Source of the DNA: Cotesia glomerata
Taxonomy: Eukaryota > Arthropoda > Insecta > Hymenoptera > Braconidae
Direction: 5' to 3'
Assembly: GCF_020080835.1 (NCBI RefSeq)
Contig: NC_058158.1
Location: forward strand, 13,578,001-13,642,000
DNA length: 64,000 nt
In this document: piece after piece, positions 35,623-47,357 of the stretch
How the letters are laid out: each line of letters begins with the position of its first letter
Numbering within the stretch: position 1 is the first letter of the stretch
Program-made: the position numbers and the translations under genes
The notes under the pieces: generated by a model
What the model saw: only the letters and a program-made list of their open reading frames with translations
Database searches by the model: none
What the model was told of the DNA's origin: nothing

Positions 35623-36240
35623 GAAAAAATCTTGAACCGAAACGATTACTTTGAAATATTGATTTATCTTGAATTGAACATAAAAGTCTGGAATTAACAA
35701 ATTTGTTGCATGAATTCAGAAACAAATGTTTTTTAATGAGATAGTCGGGTACTTCGCTTAACGATATTAATATTATTGATTTAAGAACCTTTCCTTGACT
35801 CTAAGCAGAAGTGTTTTTGGTGCGAAGAACAAATTTCTTGGGATTTATTTAAATTTGCACAAAAACATGGACTCGAATGTATAAGAATAAGATCTAGAAA
35901 TTCTGACAGAGGTCGTGTATACATAAAATTCGTTCCTTATTACAAAGTTATTTTAGATGTTTTATATTCTCAACCAAATGACGATGATATTCACTTTAAT
36001 TTAAATATCCTCAGGTATATACCATGCGTATACATTTTTGGGAAAATTTGAGTAGGTCTCAGGATATATTCTAGAGTATGTAATTTTTTCATCGGGGGTA
36101 ATAATAAATTCAATTATTATCTTATAAAAAATGTCAATGAAACGTTGTAAAATTAAAAAATTTAATTTCTCCAATTTCCTAATATTGTTTAGTTAATATT
36201 CAGCAACATAAGTCAAAACAACTTAACTTGATGAACAATA
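35623..36240. other. AT-rich stretch, no gene seen
   Basis: No supported feature. ATCCTCAG/GTATAT near 36013 is a weak splice-like word. Confidence 0.35.
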
Positions 36241-36246
36241 ATTTTT

Positions 36247-37131
36247 CTTGCTCTCCTAGCCGAAAGTACGCTCTTCCTGGCAGCAATTTACTCCAGGAAG
36301 AGTAACTTTTATGGCCTGCTTTAAAGCATGCGCGCTACGCATATTTTCTGGCTCGGCAGCACAGAACCTCGCTTTCTTTCGTATTTTCGTGGCGCGATCG
36401 GCCTATACACCGAGTTTCAACTGTATATATAACAGTCACAACATCGTCTGTATGTAACATGTCAGCGCATAAACTAACCAAAAGATGTCAAAAAAATAAA
36501 AATAATTTTTAACTAGATCATTGTTAATGAACTATTTAATAATAATACTGCACAAATAATTTATATAAAAAGTTTAAAAAATAAAACATAATAGTTTTGT
36601 GAATTTTATTTGCTTTTTTTCATATTTTGATAGTTAGTAAAGCAATGTTTATAAAATGATCCATGTACTCAACAAACTTGTAATAATTTATTTTCAATCT
36701 TTCTTAGCCGTCGATTACTAATTAGAAACTAATTTTTAATCAACTTAAAAAAATAAATTCTGTAATTAGAATGAGTTTAAATATTTGTGACAAATTCTGT
36801 GCATGATATCACTCTTAATCAGAGCATTTGTTAGTAAAGTTTAAAATAACATTTTTTTTCAATTTATTAACTTTTATTTTTTTTTTATACCCGCCCCGAC
36901 CAGCAAAGCCGAGGCTTTGCAAAAGTCGGGCGGCGCCCCCCTCATGCCCGGCAAAACCCCTTTCCCGGGGTTGCGTACTTTCGGCTGGAGAGCAAGAAAA
37001 ATAGTATACTACCCATGACCAGAATGTTGGATACCCTGACGTATACCCAGGCGTAGCCTCGGCCATCATATCCCATACGCCAGGAAATCCAACTTTCTGG
37101 CCTTGGGTTGTAATATACTATTTTTGGTTCA
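36247..37131. mobile_element. Hairpin-ended element of unknown family, copy 1
   Basis: CTTGCTCTCCTAGCCGAAAG at 36247 is repeated inverted at 36974-36996 (CTTTCGGCTGGAGAGCAAG). Just inside the right end is a GC-rich hairpin (about 36893-36935) with GCAAAGCC/GGCTTTGC arms between CCCGACC and GTCGGG. Just outside the right end is a second, ~130 base imperfect hairpin (37000-37131) that starts ATAGTATACTAC and ends GTAATATACTATT. No coding frame is visible. The same three parts recur, in diverged form, near 48000-48270. Confidence 0.55.
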
Positions 37132-37990
37132 AATAAATGCTAAGAAATGAAAATGGCAGAGCATTCGAAATTTGAAATGAAAAGTAAAATAAATTACAAC
37201 GGTTTTACTTTGGTGTATATTTGCAAAAACATAAATGGATGCCCGAGTATGATACGGAAATAAAGCTTGTAAGCAATATGCACGTCTGCTTGATATGTAA
37301 GTGGAAAGAGCTCAACGTGATACTCAGATCTGGAAGAAGAGTTTGAACGTGTTGTGAAGACGAAGGATATGCACAAACGGAGCGCAGCTTCACGTATATT
37401 TATATACATCTCGTATGTGTATAAAGGTATAAATGTATAAAAAATAAAGAGGAAGAAAGAAAATACAAGGTGTTGGAGTCTGACGCAAAGTGCAAGCAGA
37501 TGTGATCAGCGATTATGCACTTACGGCGTTACCGCATATAAACGGTCCACGGCTCTTGGATAAAAATGCGTGTGTGCACGTATAACGGCTGAACTGCAAA
37601 AGCCATGCATCTTCCAGCGTGACATTGGGGTTTCAGACTAATCGCGCGACAATCTTCGCCGTACGGTGAAGAGTCCAACCAATGTAGACCAACATAGCGT
37701 GGAGACAAGAGACCAAATGGATGGAAATTATTTGTGTTAAACGAAGAAGGATATATAAATATATATAAAAAAAAGTAAAAAATCCAAGAAGAGTATCCCG
37801 CAAGAAGACGAAAGCGAAACCAAACTGTCTTGCTTTATACTCGCGCAGCTTACAAACGCAATACCCTGCCCCTGCCTTCCACTTGTAAATAAACGACGAC
37901 AATCGGATAATAAGGTGTATGATCGGACACTATAAAATAATTCAAACAAATACCTCCGTGTAAATCTTCTTACCAACACTTCTTTATATC
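37132..37990. other. Single-copy, moderately GC-rich region
   Basis: Normal complexity. Several overlapping minus-strand frames of 60-90 codons show no recognisable protein features. CTTCGCCGTACGGTGAAG near 37656 is a small palindrome. Nature unknown. Confidence 0.25.
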
Positions 37991-39698
37991 ACCTAGAATC
38001 TATTGATTTATCTTTGCTCTTTTCAATTAAAGATATCGATAAATCAACGATTTTTTCTTGTTTTTTTTTTAGATATACATGCTAATTTTTTATAGTTTGC
38101 TTACATTTGATTCGACACTCATACTCTTTTTATCAACAATGAAAACTTTTGTTATTAAATGCAAACTGACAATTTAGAATATTTTATATCGAACGTAGAG
38201 ATGAAATTAATAAAAATGAGCTTTCAAGTATGCAGTTGCTTGAGACGGAAAATTTTACTTTTTTTTTTTTTATATTTGCAAAGAGCATGCTCAGTGATAT
38301 CTTTGATGAATGTATTCTTAATTACCATTAGAACCTCCATACTGGTTATTTCTATTTCGGAAGGTAGGTGGTTGAAATTCAAACCTCCCTTGAACCACTT
38401 TAACTTCGATTACATCAACAAGTGTTATGCCAATAGTATATTAATTACGGTACTAAAAATAAAAACAGTGTGCATCCACCCAGTTTACAATGTTGAACTT
38501 AAAATCATACTGTCAACGATGTTTAAATTTTCCGTGTAGAATTCAGAATTAAAATAATTTTTGACGTTTGGCAATTCTTTTTTAATAATTTTACCTATTA
38601 TTTATTCATTTAAAGTGTGTTGTATGAATATATCATTGATATACTGTCGATCGGTAGATTAAAAATAGAATTATTAAATATAAGAATATTTTTACAATAA
38701 AATTTAACGTTTCAATTTAATAATTAACAACTCTTAAGAATAAGAAGCGTATTTATGTAAAAACATTTGAATTTTTAGCTAATGGAATATAGACGAGATA
38801 TAGAAATTAAATAATATTGTTTGGGCTTTCTATCTCTTAGCAAACTAAATCATAATTGTAGAGTCTCTTGAATCTAGGAATGAAGTGGTCATCTAATATA
38901 ACCAAGACATTTAGATTATATCGCTGTTACTTGTAGAAAGTTGTAGGTACTGGGAACGGGGAGTATTGAAGAGTGCAAAATCTAGCAGAGATTATGGCAG
39001 AAGCAACAAAATTTACTTGGTCTTATAGTTTAATTAAATTATAGTTCAGCGTGATTTCACATGAATAGTAGTTGACGATTCTTAGTTGAAGCTTGGAAAC
39101 AATCCTGGTTGCAAGTGTTTCTTAGTAAGAAATTGGGAACTGCTTCATTGACAGTTCTTGGGATGGGAATCTGGTATGATTTGGAATCAGCATAACCTGT
39201 GGAGATTTATGAACTGATTGTTGACGATATTTACTCCGAATTCTTGTTTTGTTATAGATGAAACTATTAAAGTTCCCAATAGAGCGCAATATTTTTTTTT
39301 TTAAAGCAATTTAATTTTATTCCGACTAAGCTTGTGAAAATAAGTAGTGTAGGCCTAAATAGAAAAAAAATTAAGTTCTATAATGAAATTCATTCTTAAA
39401 TTAATATTCTGAAAAAAAAAGTATGAGTTGGTGATGAATTTATTAAGAACACACTTGAATTGTCGTACAAGAGCCACATTTTAGCATCTTAAGAATTGTT
39501 AGGTATTTAAAGAAAGTTTGAAAAATCCGAAAGTTAACGCCTCATAACACTCATTCATTTTTTAAGAAAAAAATAAATTGTGTAATTGATTAAAAAAAAA
39601 AAAAAAATAATGATTAAGTAATTTCTTACACTGTAATATCTTACAGAGTCGGGTATAAAGCACAACCTCATCCGCTTCGCGCTATGAGCCGTGCAATA
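37991..39698. other. AT-rich stretch, no gene seen
   Basis: A 126-codon plus frame (38159-38539) is hydrophobic in parts but has no recognisable domain or splice context. 39630-39695 has hairpin potential and a GTCGGGTATAAA word also found in the 36.9 kb element. Confidence 0.35.
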
Positions 39699-39706
39699 CA
39701 CAGTAA

Positions 39707-40110
39707 TAGTATATTACACCCCTTGGGAAGGAAAATAAGAAAAGCCTCAGATCACATGTAATTGTTGGCCGAGGTGAAGCCGATATTAGTTAATAGTTAA
39801 CAAATTATTTATTAGAGACCACTTTTTAGTATTAAATAAATATTTCTTAGTATTTAATATGATTTGTTTGTATTTAATAAATCTGATATTCATTTATTAA
39901 ATATTAATAAATCTTTTTAAATACTAAGAAATATTTGTTAAGGACTAAAAAATGGCTTCTAATAAATGATTTGTTAAATATTAACAAATATTTTTAACTA
40001 TAAACAAATCCTTCTATCAGTGTACTATTTTTTTGTCCGACGAAGACAGAAAGCGGCAACTTTGTTTAGCGCAGCGGGACGAAAGTTGCCACTTTCCGCC
40101 CGGAGGGCAA
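39707..40110. mobile_element. Hairpin element of unknown family, copy 2
   Basis: Starts TAGTATATTACACCCC. The right part (about 40050-40105) folds: GAAAGCGGCAACTTT pairs with AAAGTTGCCACTTTC, then GCCCGGAGGGC. The AAAGTTG...TTTC core recurs in the hairpins at 37.1 kb and 48.2 kb. An AT-rich palindrome (39797-39977) lies inside and may be a separate insertion. Confidence 0.45.
39797..39977. repeat. ~180 bp AT-rich inverted repeat
   Basis: TTAACAAATTATTTATTAG at the left and its near-inverse CTAATAAATGATTTGTTAA at the right, with TTTCTTAGTATTTAA against TTAAATACTAAGAAA further in. Probably a foldback MITE within the surrounding element. Confidence 0.7.
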
Positions 40111-40264
40111 AAAAAAATATTGTGTGTTTGCGTAAATACGGTCTGTGTTAAAAATTTTTCGTGTTAAAATAACACAAAGAGTATTGAATTTCAACACTAA
40201 TTTTGTATGGACCGTATTTGACACAGAAATTGTGTTAATTTTACACAATATTTTTTACTGTGTA

Positions 40265-43200
40265 CAACCCTTGTTTATGAGTGAAGCTTTTATAGTTTCA
40301 ATTGTTGTTAAAAAGTTAAATTGTTTTTTTGGGGAATTATTCATTGTAAACTTATATTTGTTTCATTATCTGAATTTAAAAATGATATTCATATTGAGAC
40401 AAAAAAATTTTTTTGTGCGCCAGCAGAGACTTAGATAACGAAACATAAGATACAATTTTTTTGAATTTAAATGAATCGTTTTTTAGTCATAGAAAAACTT
40501 GATAAAAACAGTAATTTTCTTGGCTTGACTAAATTATTTTTTTGTGTTGATAAAAATGTATAATTTCTATCTTAAAATCAACTTGATCGTTCGTGATATA
40601 TTTGCAACGTCGTTCGTTGAAAAAACTAAAATCATTTTTTAGTGCGGACCAATAAAATGTGGATAAATAAAGCAGGTGGTATTGACGCCATCTCTTCCCT
40701 TCTATTTTATGTGGATGTCATGCGTATATCACGGAAGAATCTGATATAGATCTATTTGAAAAAAGACCTGTACGCAATGTGTTGACTGCATGCACCAAAG
40801 CACACCTGTAATTTATTTTTCGATGGCTGCCGGCCGACCCCATAATAATCAGTGTAATTATTGTTTGACTTCAAATGGTCTTTTATAATTGTCGTACTCA
40901 TATTCTTTACCAAAAACGTGTTATTTTCATTTTTATATCAGCATTCTTGCCTTATCATTCAAGTGCTAATTATTTAGTCAATATCTGAGGGTGATTAAAT
41001 GAATAGCTACTTAACACTAAGAAAGAAATTCATTACAATAAAACATGAACTTATTATTTAATATTTAAAATAGATTTACGACGATAATTAAATAGCCGTA
41101 ATTAAAATTAATTATTCTGTTTTCTGATACTTACATGACAAATTCTTTGAAAAATTATCTATCGAGTACATAAATCTTGGCTTAAAATATTCTGTTGAAA
41201 AAATTATACTATTAAATTACTGCTTATATACATTTCAACAGTAATGTAAGATCTCGCGTATTCATACATAATTAATTTAACGATTTATTCTGTTTATAAA
41301 CACTGTTGAACATAATTAACTGGCAATTATTAATAAGTAAAGTATTAATCAGGCAATAATTATTACATGGAAAGCAATTTCAAAGTTAAATAGTGAAAAA
41401 TTATTGAAGCACAGTTTTCACTCAGAAATAATTTATAATTCCAGTATAGAGACATTAATTAGATTCGCCTCGAACGCATAAATTGCATACTTTGAGAAAA
41501 TAGAGTAATTTTACAATTTTATCTAATATCAAGTCTCCATATAGCATTCAATATTGAAAAATACAAATTACTATACCCAGAGTAATTTGTGCGAATATTT
41601 ATGATAGTTAAATTAATATCTGACTTAATAAGTGAAATAATTAAAACTGAGTAATGAATGAGAGTGATCGATTAAAAATCACACATATTTACACTTGCAA
41701 CATATGTATATACAGACGTTAGAATGTGGTACGGGTTCAGTTACTTTTAATTATAAATGTTGATCGTGCAATAATATACAGTAAATGTCATAACAGCGTT
41801 TATAAGCGGCTCTATATAAAATAAGTGTAAATGATTAATATAAAGAGGTAAACGTCGTTTATTTTCAAGTCTCACAGTCTGCTAATAATGATTGCAAATT
41901 TAGTTAAATATATTCATAAGAATTTTTATCGGACTATATAAATTACATTCATATATTGATAAGATAGTTGTGAGTATCATAAGAGTTAGAATGAATTTTT
42001 TCAATTAGAAAAGTTAATTTTAGCAGTCCGAAAATGTAAAAAAAAGATTTTACGAAAGAAGCGATAATTACAAATAGTTATTATTATTATTTTAATATGT
42101 TTGAAAGTTTGTTCAAATATTTGTTAGTTTTGAGAACTGTGGAGTTGTGAAATCATGTTGATTGTTATATGCCTAGCATGGGCTCCAAGAGGGTTTTGTA
42201 AAGAAGGGCTAATTCACATAATTTTTTCTTGGGCACCTTTACTTTTATAAACCAGGAGCGCCAGAACGCTGCCGGCAATGAGTTATCGCTGAATATCACG
42301 CAAAACATAATTGCTACTAGCGTCTATGCAATTTCGTGTAGAAGTTCATTTGCTTGTTCAATCACTATATGCATTTAAACTTGTATTCACAGAAGTTGAT
42401 GACGAATTCACTAATTTTTCTCAGAAGCCAATGCTTCGATTACTACTTTATGAAATTTTATGTTTTATTGTAGGAAATAACAAGAGCGATTATAACAGTG
42501 CTACTATTAGTTAATCAATTATTATGAATATTTATAAAGATCACTAATATAAATCCCACTTCGAACTATGACAATATTATATACTAGAACTTTCATTCGA
42601 ATTTTAATCTTTTTTTTTTTTTTTTTGATTTTTTTGACAAAAAACATAGAAGAGAAAAAAGTTTATATTAATGACTCAAATGGTTATTTGAACTAAAATT
42701 TGTGCATAATAGTAATTGCGAAGCCAAAATTTCTTAACCAAAAACTAATTTACGTAATATAATTGCAAGTGTTATCGAGTTATCAAATAATTAATTTTCG
42801 GAATGGAAGATTTTGCCTTCAACCCCTACTGAAGCTTTGCCTCTGGTCCTCCATATTAAAGTGCTTTTTTGTCAAAAAATTAATGATGGGAATTCACAAA
42901 TATTACCCTGTACGGATATTACCCGGTAAAGCAAATAAATAGTAAAAAGAAGAGCCAACAACTGAGAAAATTCAATTGAAGAGAATTTTTCATTAAATAA
43001 TTATGATCTTAATTAAAAAAACAAATGAAATAGTATTGGAAATAGTCAAATTTGAATTTTTTTCAACAGTTGTAAATAGTTTTATCCCTTCTAAATTCTT
43101 TCCCTTATGGAGAATCAACAAAGTTAATTATTCTAAATTCTTTTTTCTAATCTACACAGAGAGACTATGTTTTAAGAATGGGTCCCATCTTTTTCTCTTC

Positions 43201-43365
43201 TTGCACTCACCGAAAGAAACTGTAAAGTTGCAATAGCTGGGACCGACTCTTAAGAATTTATGGTTGAATAATTCTTGATGAGAAAAATGAAGCGGTCATC
43301 AATTTTATTACCGTACCCAATATTAAAAAAATATAAAGTAATATGACGTATCCTTATTGTTTTAC
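40265..43365. other. AT-rich stretch, no gene seen
   Basis: About 3.1 kb with no supported feature. 40640-40900 and 42180-42310 are slightly GC-richer. A 67-codon plus frame at 42311-42514 lacks recognisable motifs. Confidence 0.4.
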
Positions 43366-43920
43366 ATATCGCGTTACTAATGCCAGAAGGGCGCATCTCA
43401 ACATCTACGCCCTTCTGGCTCTGCAAAGCCAGAAGGGCGTATAAAAAAATTTTTTTTCCTCCAATCGACCTAAAAATGTTTATAACATTCAGATCTGTAA
43501 GAAAAGGGAATAAAAAAAATTTTTTTTTGTATACGCCCTTTTGGCTCTAAGACAAAAAAATTTTAAAGCTATAAGGGCGTATAATTTTTTTTAATCATAA
43601 TTAATAATAAGCCTTAAAAAAAAAAAAAGTTATAACACCGGTAAAAATAATAACTTTTTAACTCATTTTATTCAAAAATAATATGGTTTTGAATTTAAAA
43701 AAACCAAAATAACAGTAAAATTCTATTAGAAGAAAAATTTATTTGACTTAATTACAAAATTTTCATTTCTATTGACGATAATCATGTCTCCACTGATAAA
43801 GTGTAATGAATTATGTTTAATTTTCCAAATTACAAAATCACATATATATGATTATTCCAAGAAAATACCATCGATATTATAAAAATCTGTGCTTTGATGA
43901 TGGTAAAAACTGATGAATTT

Positions 43921-44572
43921 CCCGACTAGAAATTTCGTGAGGCATTGCCGAACAATCAATTCCACTTTAGGTAAGCCAAAGTTCGGCACTGCCGTAGTTT
44001 TTCCAAGCGACGCCCAAATTCGGCAAACCGAACTTCGGCAAATCTTTGGTAACTGTAATTTCATGCAATTCAGGCATACCAATAGTATGTCAAACTTTGG
44101 ACTGCCGTTGGTTTTCCAAGCTATGACCAAGTTTGGCAAACCAAACTTTGGCAAATCTTTGATAACCGTGATTTCATGCAAGTCAGGCATACCAATAGTA
44201 TGTCAAACTTCGAACTGCCGTAGGTTTTCCAATTTGTTATTATTAATTTGCATTTGTTATTATTAATTTTCGCTCGATAATAAAAAAGCTAAAAACCAAG
44301 AAAGAATTAAATTTGGATTCTTCCTTGCGAATTTGGTTTCCGAAATGCTGCCTACTTAGGTAGCCAAATTCGGACCGAATGAGGTTTAGATAATCACCAG
44401 CAAGTGTGGTTTCCAAACTGCAGCCTAATCAGGAAGCCAAGTTAGGCTGAGCCTCGCAACTGCGTTACATCCCAAGCTTCGGCCTGATTTAGATGCCTCA
44501 TTTACCGCAAGTTTGAAATTCGGCATGCCTTACTTGCACCAAATCACTGCCTCACTGAAATTTCTAGTCGGG
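43921..44572. mobile_element. 652 bp element with 25 bp TIRs and minisatellite
   Basis: Left end CCCGACTAGAAATTTC, then GTGAGGCA. The right end is the inverse with one indel. Inside are repeated FACING motifs of the type AAGTTTGGCAAACCAAACTT and a ~113 bp tandem repeat. It is nested in the 43366-46046 element. Open frames on both strands (112 and 117 codons) come from the repeats. Target duplication not resolved. Confidence 0.8.
43976..44235. repeat. 113 bp minisatellite
   Basis: Units marked by AAATCTTTGGTAAC at 44040 and AAATCTTTGATAACC at 44153, each followed by CATACCAATAGTATGTC and GCCG-TAGGTTTTCCAA. A partial earlier unit starts near 43979. Confidence 0.8.
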
Positions 44573-44646
44573 TTGTTTTAAGATTAAAGTATTTTTTCAA
44601 AGTTTAGATTTAGAAGCAATATATATTTATTATTTTTTACTTTTAG

Positions 44647-44696
44647 AAGCAGAAGATAATGATAATGGAGACGGCATCGGAGTAGTGCCTAGCTAA
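44647..44696 (+). other. Possible remnant terminal exon
   Basis: TATTTTTTACTTTTAG is a good acceptor at 44631-44646. The following 50 bases read EAEDNDNGDGIGVVPS and then stop. AATAAA follows at about 44717. Acceptor, short acidic terminal coding run, stop and polyadenylation word suggest the last exon of a gene once carried by the host element. The run is short, so chance is possible. Confidence 0.25.
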
Positions 44697-44802
44697 ATTG
44701 ATATTTTTGTTTCTTTAATAAAATACTTATTCTCTTGAAATAATTATATAAATATAAATATTTATTCTCTTCAAATAAAATGAGTAGAAGAGTCTATAGG
44801 TA

Positions 44803-45768
44803 CACGGAAAAAAAAATTTCGTTCTGGTAACGTAACTGTAGAGTTACCACAACTATACACAGTTTACTGTTCGTTGTAGAGTTACAGTAACAAAATGTTA
44901 TTTAGTTCTGATAACTCAATGTTGTTGAGCTCTCAGAGCTCTACGGGATTGTTCTCAGAGCCAAACGGTATAGTTTAGAGCGCTCTACGTTGCGCAGTAG
45001 TAGAGTGCGCTGACATATTTCATAACTTTCTAAAATGCCAAACATAATTATTTTGTTACTAATCTATATTATTAAAAATATATGAGGACAATTAAGTTCC
45101 TAATTTATTTATTTAAGGAAATAGGTTTTTTTTTTTTGTCAAATTGAATTTCGTTAGAACAGTTTTGTATTTATGGTTTTTCAAGGTTCATTTGCAGTGA
45201 CTATTAATTTAATTTATTAGTTGAATATATTGTGATAAGTGATAAGTTATCGGAATACATTTAAAAGACCCCATTTAACACAAAATAAAATTTGTTTTCG
45301 TTTATTTATCTTTTCTCGTGCATATACGGTAATGATTTTATGTCCAATATTTATTGATATAATTAAGAAAATAAGATAACTTTGTGACGACCATATTTTT
45401 ATTTTACAAATAATTTTTATTTGTAATATAAGTTCTATTATTATTTTATTTCTATTATAATACTATTCTTATTTGCCATATACAATTATTGTTGGCAATA
45501 TAAATTCATTCTGCTGCATGTATTTATTAAATTATCAATGCTAAATCGTAAAAAAAAATTATTAAGCAGACTTCCAAAAATTTGTTATAGTCTCAGAACG
45601 ATCCTGTAGAGTTGTGAGAGGTAAATAACGTTTAGCTCTCAGAGCTCAACGATGTAGAGTTGCAGGAGCCAAACGGTATTGTTACTATAACAATACGTTA
45701 ACCTACTGGAACTTTTTACAACTAACTAACTACTATAGAGTTCCTATAGCAAAATTTTTTTCTCCGTG
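44803..45768 (-). mobile_element. ~960 bp DNA transposon, copy 3, inverted
   Basis: Inverse of 11384-12343: begins CACGGAAAAAAAAATTTCG and ends AATTTTTTTCTCCGTG, with TA on both sides (44801-44802, 45769-45770). Few differences from copy 1, so the insertions are of similar, fairly recent age. It lies between the TIRs of the 43366-46046 element and is therefore younger than that element. Confidence 0.9.
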
Positions 45769-45970
45769 TATAACTGTTATAACTTTTCTTTTTTTTTAAG
45801 GCTAATAATTAATTATGATTAAAAAAAAATGATGCGCCCTTATGGCTTTAGAATTTTTTTGTCTTAAAGCCAAAAGGGCGTATACAAAAAAAAATTTTTA
45901 TTCACCTTTCTTACAGATCTATATGTTATAAACATTTGTAGGCTAATTGGAGTAAAAAAAATTTTTTTTA

Positions 45971-46006
45971 TACGCCCTTCTGGCTCTGCAGAGCCAGAAG
46001 GGCGTA
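45971..46006. repeat. 36 bp perfect palindrome
   Basis: TACGCCCTTCTGGCTCTG is followed at once by its exact inverse, with no loop. It is part of the right TIR. The left TIR counterpart (about 43406-43441) has CTGCAAAG at the centre and is imperfect. Confidence 0.95.
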
Positions 46007-46046
46007 GTTGTTGAGATGCGCCCTTCTGGCATTAGTAACGCGATAT

Positions 46047-46649
46047 ATCTTCTATCACCATAAGTGTTATTTTCATATGATACATCAACATTAAATAATA
46101 TTCGAGGCAGTTTATCTTGGTATTAAAAATGTCAGATTTATCTAATATTTTTCTACATACCTTGATGAATATTTTTACAGACAAAATCCGTGTAATTTGG
46201 ATTAGATACTTAGTATACTTATTAGTATTCACTTTTTTCATTGAATATATCTTGGATATTTTAAGATACGCAATGGTATCTCTGCATGCGAGCGTAAATT
46301 ACATACCTGCTGATGTTTCTAACACGCTGCCTATCATTCCGTTTTACTGCCACTATCATATCAACACCACTAGCAAGCATTTCATATCCTTGTTGTGTTT
46401 CTTTATGTCTCCATTATCATGCAACAGCGATCGTACAAAGATTCAGTTTGTGTCATTCTAACATTAAAATTTCATACTGATTTATTATATTTTTCAATAT
46501 ATTATATTTATAATTTTTTGATAGTCAATAATATAACTTTTCAATTAGCAAGATGATTGTGAATTTCTTTCACAAATTTCGTTTTACGTATTTCTTTTTA
46601 AGTTTTTCGAACAACAAATATCATTGCTGTTAGAGAAATACACGGCTTA
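46047..46649. other. Single-copy stretch, no gene called
   Basis: A 114-codon plus frame (46117-46461) is hydrophobic at residues 25-50 and ends in a Ser/Asn-rich tail, but no family is recognised and composition does not differ from the flanks. Confidence 0.3.
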
Positions 46650-47117
46650 CACAGTTAAAAATTTTTCGTCAAATTTAACACAAAAATTTGTGTTGATGAC
46701 TTTTTTTACACAATCTGTGTTGAATCAACACTCTATTGTGTTGAATCAACATAATAAATTGTTAAATTCTACACTGATAAAAAAATTGACTTGACTCAAG
46801 AGCCAAACTCTTGAACCAAGAATTCCATTTTGAAGAAAATGATTTTTCTTCATACCTCGGTAGAAAGTACGTACTTTCCTCCCTAATGGCAGGAATGAAA
46901 GTTTAACATTTACTCCCTGTGAGAAGTACACGCGCGCTCTCTATAACAGCGGGAGGAAAAAATTTCTCATGCGTAATTACACTCGCAACTAGGGACTATT
47001 TATTCTGTCGCTACAACAAATTGTTAACTGCTGTCATTCCTGTTGCTACCTTCAACCTTAAAAATAATTATTAATGTTGTTTTTTCGTCTGTTAATTTAA
47101 TATCAAAGTACTATTAA

Positions 47118-47353
47118 CCCTTTAACGTTCTGGAGTCTCGAGAAATCTAGGTGTGAGCCTGGAAGGGGCAAAACCAATCATGACTCGTTATACGGCTGTG
47201 TGAGTAGCGGCTTGACTGTATAACGTGTCCGTGCGCCCCCTTCTACTATTTTTTAAGCCCCTTCTCTACAAAACAGACTATAGCTCTCTCACTTAAAGAA
47301 GAAGACGGACGATTGAAATTGGGAGTAGGGATTCAAGGTAGACCGTTAAAGGG
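47118..47353. mobile_element. piggyBac-like MITE with TTAA target
   Basis: TTAA at 47114-47117 and 47354-47357 flank termini CCCTTTAACG and CGTTAAAGGG. TTAA duplication and CCC-starting inverted ends are the signature of the piggyBac superfamily. 236 bases, no transposase. Confidence 0.8.
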
Positions 47354-47357
47354 TTAA

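Larger units (their letters stand above)
39699..40262. mobile_element. CACAG-type MITE interrupted by a hairpin insertion
   Basis: CACAGTAA at 39699-39706 (TA before it) is cut off from the expected continuation AAATATTGTG, which resumes at about 40112. The right end is TTTTTTACTGTG at 40262, with TA after it. The intervening ~400 bases begin TAGTATATTACA, the terminal word of the hairpin elements at 37.1 and 48.3 kb. The simplest reading is insertion of such an element into the MITE. Confidence 0.55.
43366..46046. mobile_element. GGGCGTAT-family element, 2.7 kb, with ~270 bp TIRs
   Basis: Left TIR 43366-43637 and right TIR 45776-46046 are inverse copies at high identity, starting ATATCGCGTTACTAATGCC. 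Together they hold ten copies of GCCAGAAGGGCG or AAGCCAAAAGGGCGTAT, including palindromic pairs. The 2.1 kb between them contains two nested transposons (43921-44572 and 44803-45768). Only about 510 bases of original spacer remain. No transposase frame is left, but 44647-44696 may be a remnant terminal exon. Confidence 0.85.

Noticed and set aside
38159..38539. 126-codon plus-strand frame, partly hydrophobic
   Set aside because: AT-rich DNA, no recognisable membrane-protein family and no supporting start or splice context.
39629..40022. CACTG/CAGTG pair as a separate MITE
   Set aside because: These ends interleave with the CACAG MITE at 39699-40262 instead of nesting, and the sequences inside the two ends do not match each other.
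43852..44266. Overlapping 112- and 117-codon frames on both strands
   Set aside because: They lie in the 113 bp minisatellite of a MITE; open frames on both strands follow from the repeat unit.
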